64,000 nucleotides of DNA, taken from the NCBI GenBank assembly GCA_037013495.1, contig CM072812.1, forward strand, positions 71,121,340 to 71,185,339. The letters are read 5' to 3'. Numbering within the stretch: the first letter of the stretch is position 1; every line of letters starts with the position of its first letter. The DNA is from Hippophae tibetana (lineage: Eukaryota > Streptophyta > Magnoliopsida > Rosales > Elaeagnaceae). The notes beneath the pieces are model-generated. The model saw nothing but the letters and a program-made list of their open reading frames with translations, did not search any database and had not been told where the DNA came from. Position numbers and translations under genes: made by a program. Of this stretch, positions 47,988-60,135 are shown in pieces.

Positions 47988-49661
47988 ATGGATCATCCGT
48001 CCATTATCCAACTAGATGACCTCGTTCTAATGGCTCAAGCATTTGACCTTAATAATAGGGCGATCCACTCCTCATCTATCAGGTTGTTATCAAATCGTGA
48101 GTTTAGGACTACCTCAGCAAGCAAGAAATAGGTTTCGACCTTGCATGATAGGGATCCGGCCACTCAAGCTACACGACCTTATGGTATTCCCCCATGCTAC
48201 AGCTCGGATAATCCTCCTTATGAAGGAGATGCAATGATACGAGGACTTCAAAAATAGATTACAGAATTGCAACAAGCCTTCATCGAATGTCAAAAGGATA
48301 ATAAGGAGTTAAGATCTCGGTTAGAACAAAACACATACTTAGACACAAAGAGTTCCTTTTTTACACTCTGTAATCCTCAGGTGGTACGTCAACCCTCCAA
48401 AAGAAAGCATGTACCTCATACATCAAATCCTCGTCAATGTGTGGTGGGGGAGCAACGCCCATACATAGTTTCTAATCCTCTTATCCTTGGGGGGACTTCC
48501 TGTGCAAATCCTGCAACTTATGGACTGAAAATTCAACACATTCAAGTGCATAATCCAAGTGAAGAATTGGACAAAAGATTAAAAGAGATGGAAGAAAATA
48601 TGTGGATAAAGGTTAACGATAGATTTGCGAGATAGAAAAGCCAAAGCCTTGGGGTGATATCAAAAATCTTTGTAATCAATTATCTACGTCTCCTTTCTCA
48701 AACCTCATTGAATTAATAGTACCTCTTCCTAAATTTAATGCCCATAAATTTCCCGTATATAAGGGAACAAAAGATCTTGTCGCACACGTTCTTCAATTCA
48801 AAATGGTCATAATTGTGGTCAGCCTATCCAAAGATAAACATGAATCAATGTACTGTAAATTATTTATGGCTACTTTCCAAGATTCGGCCCAATAATGGTT
48901 TATGGAGTTACCCCCCAAGAGTATTACTAGCTTTGACGCTCTGGTCAAAATATTCATTACCAGTTATGCTTGTAACAAACCTATCAAGAAGGAGTCACAT
49001 CACCTATTTTCAATTGTCCAAGAGGAGGATGAATCAATTGAGGCTTAAATGTGAAGATTTAAAACAAAAAAGATGAAAATTAATCAATGCCTCGATTCTA
49101 TAGCAATAGAATTTTTTCGAAAAGGAATAAAACATGATAATGGTTTCTTCATAGAATTGACAAAATCCACACCACGTTCCTTAGATGTAGTTTACGAGGA
49201 AACCCAAAAAATATTAATGTGGAAAGGGAGATGAAATCAAGCAAATGGTAGGCTAACATGTAACGTTAGTGGAAGTAATGTGTTGGGAACGCCTCAATAA
49301 TGTAAATTGGCCACCAGCTATGAAAGCTCCGCTTAGAAAGCCCAACAAATATTGTGTGTTCCATAGAGACACAGGGCACTTGACTCTGGATTGCCGCCAT
49401 TTAAAATGGGAAATTGAACACCTACTTTCAGAAGGGTACCTAGGGGATATTATTGACAAAGCCAGAAACCCACGAGAAGAGACTCAAAGAGAGAACTCAG
49501 ATCAAAGGGTTAGGGCACCAAACAAATCAATTCCGATCCAGAATGAACCAAATAGAGCACACCTCATTCGACCAGGGGATGTGCGGATAATACACACCAT
49601 TACCTTCGAAGACAGAGAATGCCTATATCCCCATGAAGATCCTCTAGTAATCATAGTGTGA
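47988..49661 (+). pseudogene. Tat-type gag with stops
   Basis: The likely start is the ATG at 47988. Recognisable parts are IELIVPLPKFNAHKFPVYKG and HVLQFKMV, then WFMELPPKSITSFDALV and IVQEEDESIEA, the retrotransposon gag core. 49269-49661 carries CVFHRDTGHLTLDCRHLKWE followed by IEHLLSEGYLGDII, the degenerate zinc-knuckle block of the Tat lineage. Frames change and stops occur at several points, such as near 48634 and 49050. Confidence 0.8.
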
Positions 49662-52340
49662 ATAGCTCATTGTGAGGTACGTCAGATATTAGTTGACAAT
49701 GGTAGTTCATCCAATCTCTTATATTTATCCGTTTTTCTTGACATGAACATAGACCTCAAATAAATCACCTCGTAACAAATGCCTCTGGTTGGTTACAATA
49801 GCAGTGTAACAATGTCGTTAGGAACCATATGCCTACCAGTGTCAATAGAATGATCTATAGTTTTAACAACCTTCATCATTTTGAATACTCCTACATCCTA
49901 TAATGCTATTTTGGGATGCCCATAGATACACAAAATGAAAGTGGTACCTTCAACATATCATCAGTTGATTAAATATCATATCGTCGATGGGATGCGACAA
50001 ATTAAAGAGGAACAAGATAGGGCACGAAGTTGCTACAACGCTACCATGAAGAATGTGTTACCCCAAAACTTGAAATAACAACTAAAGATTAAAAGTCACC
50101 TCCACAAATTTAAGAAATTGCATACAAGTGAACGTACTACCATGGAAGTCCAAGGCGAATATGATATGGTCCCTATAGGAGACACAGAGAGCGAACAATA
50201 TGTTAAAATCAATGGTGCACTATCTCTTTCATTTAAAATTACCCTCGTCGGTTTCTTGAAAAATAACAAGGATTTGTTCGCTTGGAAACTTGAGGACATT
50301 CCTAGCATAGACCCGGATATCATTTCCCACGAGTTATGTTTAGATCATACCAAAAGGCCAGTCCAGCAAATAAAGCGGAAATTTGCTAGAGAGAAGAATG
50401 AAATCAACAAAAAGAAGATCCAGTCCTTAAAAAATATGGGTTGGGTTCGAGAGGCCTGGTATCCAACGTGGCTATCAAATATGGTATTAGTAAATAAAGC
50501 AGACTGCGAGCACAAAATGTGCGTGGATTTCACAAATTTGAATAAAGTAACACCAAAGGATTGTTTCCCTTTGCCGAATATTGACCAATTGGTAGATGCC
50601 ATAGCTGGATTCAAATCAATGAGCTTTATGGATGCTTACTCAATCTACCATCAAATCCAAATGCATCCTAGGGACAAAGAAAAAACAACATTTATCACAG
50701 AAGAAGGGACGTTCCGTTACACGAAGATGCCTTTCGGTTTGAAAAATGTTGGTGCTACTTATCAGAGAATGATGAATAAGATGTTCCAAAACCAAATAGG
50801 CCAAAACATGGAAGTGTACGTCGATGACATGCTAGTCAAAACTAAATGTGCTAAAGACCATATTAACGACCTCCAAGAAGTCTTTGATATAATTCGGAAT
50901 TATAAAATGCACCTCAATCCAAAAAAGTATATGTTTGGCGTAGCCTCAGGGAATTTTTTGGGGTACTTAGTCATGTCAAGGGGTATTGAAGCCAATCCAG
51001 ATAAAAAATTGGCCTTAGTCAACATGAAATCCCTAAGTTGTCTTCAAGAAATGCAACAATTGAATGGGCGTATTACAGCATTAAGTCCTTTCATTTCTAA
51101 GTGCACTGAAAAGTGCCTACCATTCTTTTGACTACTCAAAAAGAATACGAAGTACCTTTGGGATACCGAGTGCGAACAAGCTTTCTAGTCTATTAAATAT
51201 TACTTGGGAAGAGCACCTCTTTTAATTAGTCCCATGGTGGGCGAAGACTTATACATGTATATGTCCTATATGGACAAGGCTACCAATGCAATATCGGTGG
51301 TCGACCATGGGCAAATTCAATACCTTGTGTATTAAGTGAGTCATTCATTGACAGAAGCACAACAATGATATCCTCCTTTAGATAAGGTAGCATTTACTAT
51401 CAAAATGATGACACGAAAACTTAGACATTACTTTGGTGTGCATTGAGTAGTGGTCCTTACTTCCTATCCCATGAAAAACATTTTAGGCAAACGTGATTTA
51501 TCCAGCCGTCTTTCCCAAATAGCTATTGAGCTCAACGAGTTTGAATTACATTATAAACCTTTAGCTATGATCAAAGGACAAGCCCTAGTAGATTTTATCG
51601 TGGAATGGACGAATGAGAATACCCAAGCCTACACTTCAATACATGAGGTCTCAACCCCCATAGCAGAAACACCTTCCCTTAAAGAAAAGTTGTGGAAGGT
51701 ATACGTGGATGGCACGAGAAATTCACGTGGAGCAGGAGTTGGAATAGTGTTCTTTACCCCGATGGGAGCCTTAATAGAGCAATGCCTTCGAATCACCTTC
51801 CAAACGACTAACAATGTCGCGGAATATGAAGCCTTACTTTTGGTGTTGCAGCAATTGATAGCCCTTGGAGCTAAAAATGTCTTAATTCATAGTGATTCGT
51901 AGCTAGTAGTAAACCAAGTCAACGATGATATTGAAGCTAAGGAGGAGAGAATGAAACTCTATGTACAGGAGGTGAAGAAAGAAAAGGTTGTGTTTGAAAC
52001 TTTTTAGATCAAACAAATACCACAAGGAGAAAATGGCCACGATGATTCCTTAGCCATGTTGGCATCGACGGTAAACTTGGATTCAAAGAGAGTCATCCTA
52101 GTGTCTTGTTTATCAAGACCTAGTGTTACCCCAAGTGACGTAAAACTTCAAACGCAAACGAACGTCATAAACACTATTCATGATTCTTGGTTGACATCAT
52201 ATACAGAATATCCTATCAATAGTACTCTCCCCGATGACAAACATTTAGCTCGTAAACTTGTGACAAAGGCAGGGAGTTATGCCGTCATTCATAGAGTTCT
52301 ATATAGTAAGAATTATGATGGCCCGTGGTTAAAATGCTGA
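49662..52340 (+). pseudogene. Tat-type protease, reverse transcriptase and RNase H
   Basis: The protease shows QILVDNGSSSNLLYLSVF (DNGSS, active-site Asp). RT fills the long open frame 50118-51131: CVDFTNLNKVTPKDCFPLP, SFMDAYSIYHQI, FGLKNVGATYQRMMN and the catalytic YVDD (MEVYVDDMLVK). The first RNase H follows with stops. 51450-51902 carries KLWKVYVDGTRNSRGAGVG and NNVAEYEALLLVL, the second, archaeal-type RNase H that marks Tat elements. The RT frame is unusually clean for so decayed an element. Confidence 0.88.
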
Positions 52341-54180
52341 CCTACAACTGAAGCTTGGATGGTCTTGAGTGATCTACATGAAAGCTAGTATGGAGCTCAT
52401 TTTGGAGGAAGAACACTTTCCCAAAGGATTATTCAGCATGGTTATTACTGGCCTACGCTTCTTAAAGATTGCACCTTCTAGCATTTTGATTATATGCCTC
52501 ACTAGATTAACCATGGGATTCCTAAGAGTTAATGGGACTCTTTTGAAAAGAAAAGGCATCACATGTTTCTTCAACATCCAAAATGGAAGAATATACATGG
52601 GATGCCACAATAGGTTTTCCTTCCATCATTTCTTGATGTCTAGAAAAATGGGTAGTAATAGTAGTATCAATTGAGTCGCAGCTAAATGGTATATGCTGAA
52701 TGCATTGGAAGTTTCTTACAACAGTTTGATTATTGCAATCTGCATCATGAGACACTCCAAAAAGTAGATCCCAAATGCTTATGTTTGTTAGGCTATCCGC
52801 CCATTCCCTAGCAGAAAGTGGAATCACATTGCTTAGTCTCAAGTCATCCTAAGTTTATAAGAAATTGTGTTCAAGGTAGTGAGAAAATTTTAATGCAGTC
52901 AACTAAAATTGAGGGAAAAGAGGAGAGACAAGTACCTCATCTCCCGATTGTCTCATGGCAATTTCAGCACCATCCTTTTTTCCTTGCCACGACATATTTG
53001 GTGCAGGATCAGAGGTTTCCATGACATTATTGCTTGAATCCATATAATAGTATCTTTCCTTTTCACTGGGCCCACCATTTTGAAGACAAATCAAGTGCAT
53101 TGTTTTTATTGATCAAGCCTAAAATTTCTTTACTGAAATCCATACATTGATGACTAGTAGATGACACATCGACTGAGGCCAAATCTATGATCTACTCTTT
53201 TCTATTTTCTACATTTATATTATTTTCTCCTGGCATATAGGACAATTCCATTGGTGCATGTGCTTGCAAAGAAATAGACCGCATTTCCGTAGAGGAAAAC
53301 CAACCATATATATAAGCAAATATTTTATTGTTATTCAGAAATGAGGTTTGGACTTCATAGGACCATTACCCATCGCTTCAGGCCAAAGAAAGTTTTTCAT
53401 CGTCGCAACTGATTATCTTACTAAATGGATAGAGGCGGAACCTTTAACTCGAATCCAAGAATTAGATGTGGAGAGATTCATATGGCGTAACATTATATGC
53501 AGATATGGTCTACCTCGTGAACTTGTTACCGATAACAGTAGGTAGTTCACTGGACAAAAAATCATATATTTTTGCGATAAGAAAGGTATCAAATTATCTC
53601 ATTCCACCTCTTATCGACCATAAGCAAATGCTCAAGCTGAGTCATCTAATAAAACCCTCATTAATATACTACGAAAATGTTTAAAAGGGGCTAAAGGAAA
53701 ATGGGTTGATGTGTTGCCTGGTGCCCTATGGGTAACACGAACTACTCCTAGAATAGCAATAGGAGAAAACCCTTTTTTTCTCATTTACGGCACTAAAGCT
53801 GTCATACCCCTTGATATAAAAGAACCCACCCTTCAATCCAATATCAACCATGAAGAAAATGATTACTTATGACGAGAGGACTTGTTGTTAGCTAAAGAAA
53901 AATGAGAATAGGCTTTAATAAGACTTGAATAGCAAAAAAGAACACTCCAAAATACGTATAACAAATTCGTCACGCACAAGAGCTTTGGTATTGGAGAATG
54001 GGTCCTACAAAGAGCACTAGGCAACAAAGTTGAAACTAAAGTAGGAAAATTTGCCACAACATGGGAATGTCTGTATCAAATATATGATATCATGCCAACA
54101 AGCTCTTACTTGATAGAATGCAATGGTATAAAGAAGGGTTTGAGTTGGAATGGAGAACTCCGTAATAAATATTATGTGTA
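52341..54180 (+). pseudogene. Tat-type integrase interrupted by a host gene fragment
   Basis: The left part, 52340-52470, reads YGAHFGGRTLSQRIIQHGYY and WPTLLKD, just before the zinc-binding HHCC module. The right part starts at about 53345 with GLDFIGPLPIASGQRKF, then ATDYLTKWIEAE (first Asp), YGLPRELVTDN (second Asp) and AQAESSNKTLI (the Glu). About 35-40 residues that normally lie between are replaced by 866 bp of TKI1-like sequence. The C-terminal part runs to about 54180 with several stops. Confidence 0.85.
52471..53336 (-). pseudogene. TKI1-like gene fragment captured in the gypsy integrase
   Basis: On the minus strand this copies 22533-23396, that is, most of exon 11, all of intron 10, exon 10 and the first bases of the next intron. 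Examples are RLSNVIPLSAREWADSLTNI (parent RLSNGIPLSAGEWADSLTNI) and NNVMETSDPAPNMSWQGKKD. Intron 10 is kept (about 52846-52935), so the copy was not made from spliced mRNA. Several substitutions and small indels break the frame. It lies antisense to the retroelement. Confidence 0.95.
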
Positions 54181-54261
54181 AATACTTTGTATGCAGTAAA
54201 TACTTATATACGAGAGATAAATATCTTCTAATCAATTATCGATGGAAAGGTTTAAACATGA

Positions 54262-54952
54262 TTGGAGGTGGAGTCCCTTGATCCCCCTCACTCGACATAC
54301 ATGTTGTCTTATGCCTCATTATTGGAGGTGGAGTCCTCTGACCCCCCGAGATTCAGGATACATCATATGCCTCGTGATTGGAGGATGAGTCCCCTAGCCC
54401 CCCACTCGAGATGCAAAATATGCCCAAAAGAACACAACCATACTTTGGGCATCTTATTTCGTGCCCCTAAGTTGGGAATAGTCATTTTACCTTCTCGCTT
54501 GAGATGCGAGACATGTCCCATTGCTTCATGATTAGAGGTGGAGTCCACTGACCCCTCTACTTGAGATGCAGGATACATCATATGCCTCATGATTGGAGGA
54601 TGAGTCCTCTGACCCCTCCATTCAAGATGCAAAATATGCTCAAAAGAACGCAACATGCTTTGGGCATCTTATTTCGTGCCCCCAAGTTGGGAAGAGTCAT
54701 TTGACCTTTTTTGCTTGAGATGTGAGACATGTCCCATTGCTTCATGATTAGACGTGGAGTCCTCTGACCCCCCTCCCCCCCCCACTTGACATGTGGGATG
54801 TCTTATGCCTCGTGATTGGAGGTGCAGTCCCATGACCCCCTTACTCAAGATGCAAGATACATCATATGCCTCGTGATTAGAGGAGGAGTACCCTGACCCC
54901 CCACTCAAGATGCAAAATATGTTCAAAAGAATGCAACCATGCTTTAGGCATC
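54262..54952. repeat. GC-rich higher-order tandem repeats between integrase and the antisense ORF
   Basis: About three units of roughly 230-250 bp, each built of sub-blocks such as TCATGATTGGAGGTGGAGTC, CTCTGACCCCCC, GAGATGCAGGATACATCAT and TTGGGCATCTTATTTCGTGC. A run of 14 or more C-rich bases (CCCTCCCCCCCCCC, near 54768) is included. Repeat arrays downstream of pol are common in Tat-type elements. Short open frames across it are repeat artefacts. Confidence 0.85.
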
Positions 54953-55159
54953 TTATTTCCTACTGACAAGTTAGGACTAAAGGTTTACCAAATCAAGTCC
55001 ATATGATATCATAGATTGTTATCACACATTATTACAAATTATTACTAATACAATTACAAAGAAACCTCAGGTTTGTTTCTTATCAAGCGCCCTATGTTTC
55101 TAATATTCCACTAATTTGCGCAATCTGTCCCCTTCTTCTTTGTATTTTTCCTATTCAAG

Positions 55160-58080
55160 ATGCGCTAATTTCAAATCTTCACGAGAGTTTGCTAAATCTT
55201 GTGTCAAGACTTTACACCACGCTTTACACATGCATAACTCTTGATCCAAGCATTTATTCACTTCTCGACACATTTCAGCCTCTTTTTCTACGTCCTTCGC
55301 CACAGCTATCGCCTAAAAAAAAGAATTAAATATATATCGTAGAATAAATAAATCCACTTCATTGTGAACTATTGCATCTCACACTTACATCAAACATACG
55401 CATTGCTATCATATGCTATATTGATCCCCCTTTCTCTTGCAGACTGTGTAGATGGATGGACGATCTTCGAGCACTCCAAAATGATGGTATAATTCTTCTT
55501 GCGCACGAGATGTGTTAAACATGCCATCCTTAAAGAGATCTTCACACCGCTTGTTTGACCTCTCTCTTTTATGGAAGGATATATACTCTGTAATGGCTTA
55601 ATATCCTCCCTTGCGGGGACACCTTAGTTTGAGGTGATTTCTCAAAACACTACTTACTCATATATAGAGTAGACGACCTAGCAATATTAGGGTGTTTTCC
55701 ATTCCTTTCCCCTTTCACGACCTTGGGAGGGATTTGATTAACGTCCTCGTTATGAGTAGGATAAATAGCTCGTTTCCCTGCATTAGGTGGAACTTGCATT
55801 GTGACTAAAGTTGAATTTATCTTCTCTCCCTGAGTAGGAATAGTTTGTTCCCCTATAGATGGAAATGACCCCATTTCAAACAAATCGTCTAAATTTACTT
55901 TACTATAATCCATTAAGTTAAACAGACTGTGATTACTTCTTGAAATTTATTAGGTCGCTCAGTAATAATATATCAAGTCAAACACGACCTCAAACTCTCC
56001 AAATATGTATGTTATACTAATGACAAAAGAAACTTCAATCTAAGAAATATTGAGATTTCAATCCAAGCCAAATATATAGAGATACATAGAAATAAATGCA
56101 ACATTAAAAATTAATTTGAAGTCCCAATTTTTTTTTCATTTACATTGACTTTTTCAAAAATAAATTAATCCATCAAGAAGTAGCATCTTCCACTACCACC
56201 CCATCAGGTTGATGACTTGAGGTGGCCCTTGTATCACGAGGTGATCCTTGCGGAGTAGCAGCTCTAACTATTTTGGGCCTATTGCTCTGAAAAGCTTGCA
56301 TCAATCTCAGGTAAGGTGAAGTTAAGTTTAGCTTTTCAGCATGAAGTTTGAGGTTGTTCACTACGAAGCTCGTACCACATAGGATTTAGTACATTCCGCT
56401 TTTAAGGTATATACCATTATAGATAGCGATCTAACCTGAATTAACATGGAAGCCATTTTTTCTTGAAGAGCGATGTTCTTTTCACCGGCCTCTCTTACGA
56501 GTTTTTCAAAGTGCTTAGCAGCTTCGCCCCTCTCAAAATAGTAAGTGTCCTCTTTTCTTAGCTTCTCCACTTTATCAATTACCTCGTTTTCCAAATTCAA
56601 ATTTTTTATATCCTTCTTGGAAATCAAGACATCTTTGTCTTTTACCGACCTCTCGTATTTGGCTATCTATAAACGGCTAGTCTGGATCTCGCATTTGTAC
56701 CCCTGAAGGGATAGTTTGGCTTCCCTCGCCAAACACACCACCTACAAACAAGATAAGTTAAAGATGAAACAAATGAATAATCTTATAAAGGTTGTCAAAC
56801 AGAAATTTAATAAGTTTATCCATCTCTAGAAGGTGATCTGCAATCAACTCCCCATGGGTTCCCCCTTCGCTCTTATAGGTCACCCTCACTTGCGACCTTT
56901 CCACTTTTGTTCCAAAATAATGGAACATATCTCTTTTAAGATCTGTTTGCTCAAAAATCCCCTCGCCAAAATTGGTAAGTATCTAAAACTATGACATCCT
57001 TCAGGATGACCTCGTCAAACTCAAAATCATCCATATCCATCGCTTCCATCCTAGGGGTATACTCCGTAACTTTCCTCTTTTTTGAAACCTCCGGATCACG
57101 AGGTGAGAACGAGCTTGGATTACCCAAGGTCATTGGAGGCATTACAACTTCGGGGGTAGATTTGACCTCAAAGTCCGCAAAAATTCATCTCGAGTGGGTG
57201 GTGGGGTCATTCACTCTTGATGAGGATAAGTGGGAGCCAACTCTTGCACACTCAAAGTGTAAATTAGATCTCCTAAATCAACGTGTGAGTAGTCCAACCT
57301 TGAAAAATATAAAAAACATTAATAATTTAACCAACAACGTATTAAATATACCTAACTAACATAACATAAACACCGAAAACGACCTTCATATTCGTTTTTG
57401 TAACCTCACCACTCCCCGGACTTCTTTAAGAGAGCTATAGTTAGGATATCGTGGTAACTTTCATTCGAGGTATTTTGCAGCTCAATTCGCCTCATTTTTT
57501 CTTTACCACTTATATCCAACTTATTGATGAGCTTGCTAGCTCGAGATTGTGAAGTATTAAAATTAGGGTTCCAAGTGTATCGAATGGGGAAATCCACCCC
57601 GCCACCCCAAATATCCCCTATAATGTAAAAATATTTGTCTTTCTAGCAAGAGATAATCTAACCCATTGCTTTTTAAACAATACAAACACCTCAGTTTATA
57701 ATTTTTGAGGTCTATCACATGCTCTCCAACCACCATGGAAAGACATAAAAGTGTTCGCCACCCGTTTGGATTTATTTGAGCAAAATTAAATGTCAAAAGT
57801 GTTCAAAGCACGAGTCAATAACTTGGGAAATGGACAACAAAGACCTATTTTGAATACCACTAGATGTATCACCCACCACTCTGGTGGAGAGTCATTGGCA
57901 TAACATAAATGGGGAGGTAGTGTAATTAGCCCTACACGGGCTAGAATGTAGTACTTTTGTCTAATTTCTTCTAACTCTTTAGCTGTCAGAATACTAGGCA
58001 TCTTTTCAATTTGGTGCTTATCTTTAGTTTTGTGTGTAGGTTTGCCCTTGTTTTCCTTTTTCTTTTTTGGCGAGATACTT
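55160..58080 (-). pseudogene. antisense ORF of the Tat element (putative gypsy-type transposon protein family)
   Basis: The minus strand from about 58080 gives a basic stretch, then the ATG at 58001 with MPSILTAKELEEIRQKYYIL and LPPHLCYANDSPPEWW, then a VFKIGLCCPFPKLL segment and, in another frame, NFAQINPNGWRTLLCLSMVV. This follows the Transposase_28 (putative gypsy type transposon) pattern: glycine/leucine-rich helix, then QL.PN.WR.L. Later pieces (57142-56951, 56627-56361, 56361-56173, 55913-55650) carry a coiled coil (VIDKVEKLRKEDTYYFERG) and low-complexity tail. The frames differ, by introns or decay. The function of this antisense protein is not known. Confidence 0.75.
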
Positions 58081-58280
58081 TGGTGGATGTCGACACGGGA
58101 ATCCTGATAATAGGAATTGAACCCTGTGATAAGGAGGTAGACACCACCTTGGACCCTGAGGAAGTAGGAAGAGCCAGAATCCCTTCCTTGACAATCCTCG
58201 GAGTAGGCCTATTGTCACTACTTCATATCGCTTCAAGTCGTTTGGTTTGTAATGACCTTGAAGGAATACGACTAGAAGGT

Positions 58281-58410
58281 ACATATATAAGATGTGATAC
58301 ATGCATATATACCCATTAAACGAGGAGAATAAAGATCCAATTTTCATTATTCAATCTCCTACTTCTCACTAAAAATCACTAAGATATGATACTGAAATTC
58401 TCTCCAAACA
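58281..58410 (+). repeat. 3' LTR remnant of the Tat-like element
   Basis: It matches the end of the 5' LTR (TAAGATGTGATACATG, AATTTTCATTATTCAAT, TCTCACTAAAAATCACTAAG) and ends TCTCCAAACA. Only the last 130 bp are present; the upstream LTR sequence is missing. Confidence 0.85.
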
Positions 58411-58679
58411 GTAAGCAATTAAAATATAATTTTGTTAAAAGTACCAAAAGTTTGCTACATTTTTTATTCTTTTTAATGCTTATAAGAAATTTCGGGTAAC
58501 CTTATGGTTGTGTTTTTGTACTTTAGTCTTTTTTCATTTTTGACTAAAATATCTACAAATACAAATATAATAATAAGATGACTAAGGCAAATATTTTTTT
58601 AAAAAATGAAGTCACTAACTCCAATATTAGTTAGAAACCAATAGAATTAGCCACAAATCAATACTAACAAACAACAATA

Positions 58680-59080
58680 CACAATTGAAAAACCTTTGCT
58701 TGAAAAATATGTTCGTTCTAGCCAATCCACAATCTTCGTAAACATAACACATAGTAGCTAGTATTTCATCACCATTCACTCTTGAACATACCCAAAATTT
58801 AGAAAGGTTCTATAAATCTCCCTGAAAAACCACCACCAAGAAAGAAAAATCTTAATAAAAGATATAAATTAGTTAGGATAAGGCTAACCTTTTGACATCC
58901 CAATAATAAATGTAAAAATGTTCCAATTTGGCTAGCACATAATGGACAATTCACATCCTCTACCACATATCTTTTATCAATAAGATTGTTTTACAACTAA
59001 GGTATTGTGGAAACAATGTAAAATAAAGTATCATACCTTAGGAGGTGTTTTAAGCTTCCATATGGAGCGTATACACATTA
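58680..59080 (-). pseudogene. LINE reverse-transcriptase tail (zf-RVT) remnant
   Basis: The minus strand near 59060-58880 reads WKLKTPPKV, then VEDVNCPLCASQIGTFLHLL and LGCQKV. A W-x-K-PPK motif followed by CPLC...H-L-x-GC is the zinc-binding domain (zf-RVT) after LINE reverse transcriptases in plants. Stops break the frame. No other LINE part is recognised nearby. Confidence 0.7.
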
Positions 59081-59940
59081 TTTGTGAAAGTCCTCACCTG
59101 GTATTGATATATCGAAAAGGAGGTCAATCACCTCCAAAGCTATATAAAGTCACTCACAACAGAGAATAAATAACACATAAAAGATAAGATAATATAGGCA
59201 TGTAAATGAAAGAAGATAAAGATATAAGAAAGAGGTCAAGAAAGAAAGCTTTCCAATCAAGTCAAAGACCTCCTATGTATGAAACATATTTAGTAAGAAA
59301 ACTGATTGTACTAACGTAATATGCAATCAAACCCAACATCATATGTAGTTGTAAACCATGTAGTATCTACCACTTATGGAGAATCCATTGGTTGCATAAC
59401 AACCATTAATAACAAGAAATTCACTAATAATTAAAAAAATAACAATTCGCAACTAATCAAAAATATACATGCAAACATATCTACCAGTTGGAACACTACT
59501 CTCAATTGTGCCTAATAATGATTCAAGTTGTCAACGCAGTAATACGATCAAGTCGATAGAGTTCGTACCCAAATCTCCACCACTATGTAATGTGGTATAA
59601 TCATAAACAACTCAATATAATGAAAACAACATTGGTTCAGATAACTCTTATGCATATAAATATAGATACAACAACTACTCCTTGATTTTAATTCCAATTA
59701 ATTAAACATCTCAAAATGAGTTTTCACAAAATCACTTTTAAAGTTTATTATTGATACACTCGACATAACAAAAATTAGTTTTGAAATTGTAAGAGTCTTC
59801 CCTATTTTTTCAAATTATGAAAATAAATAAAATGAAAGGGTATTTATAAAAAATTTCCAATCACCTAATCACCTCACCAAAAATTCTCAGTAAATACTCG
59901 ATGAGGATAATAGCCGCCAACAGATATTATTTGGTGCCAT
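59081..59940. other. spacer without recognised features
   Basis: AT-rich; no exon, LTR end or RNA gene seen. Confidence 0.5.
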
Positions 59941-60135
59941 TGTTAGGATTAGTGCCCTAAAATGCAAATGATTTTGTATTTTATTATTGAAATTAAAATA
60001 AATTAAAATATATTAATTTATCTACACTAGTGTTATTTAATTCATTAAATAAACTTTTAAAAATCTCAAAATATTTGGATTTTCTTAAACTTAATATATA
60101 GGAATATATACAAGATGATTGAGTTTGAGTGAATG

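Larger units (their letters stand above)
47450..58410 (+). mobile_element. Tat-lineage Ty3/gypsy retrotransposon with antisense ORF
   Basis: The plus-strand order is LTR, PBS, gag, protease, RT, RNase H, a second archaeal-type RNase H, integrase, then a GC-rich tandem repeat, an antisense ORF and the 3' LTR end. This layout is that of Tat elements (RIRE2/Retand type). The last 130 bp of the two LTRs match (47757-47885 and 58281-58410); the rest of the 3' LTR is lost. The left edge is approximate because no full 3' LTR exists. Many stops show inactivity. A host gene fragment has replaced part of the integrase. Confidence 0.85.

Noticed and set aside
54262..54926. Open frames of 85-97 codons rich in His, Met and Ser
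   Set aside because: They are produced by the GC-rich tandem repeats and change frame from unit to unit.
58011..58319. Plus-strand frame of 102 codons ending in the 3' LTR remnant
   Set aside because: It is antisense to the better supported Transposase_28-like ORF and runs into LTR sequence.
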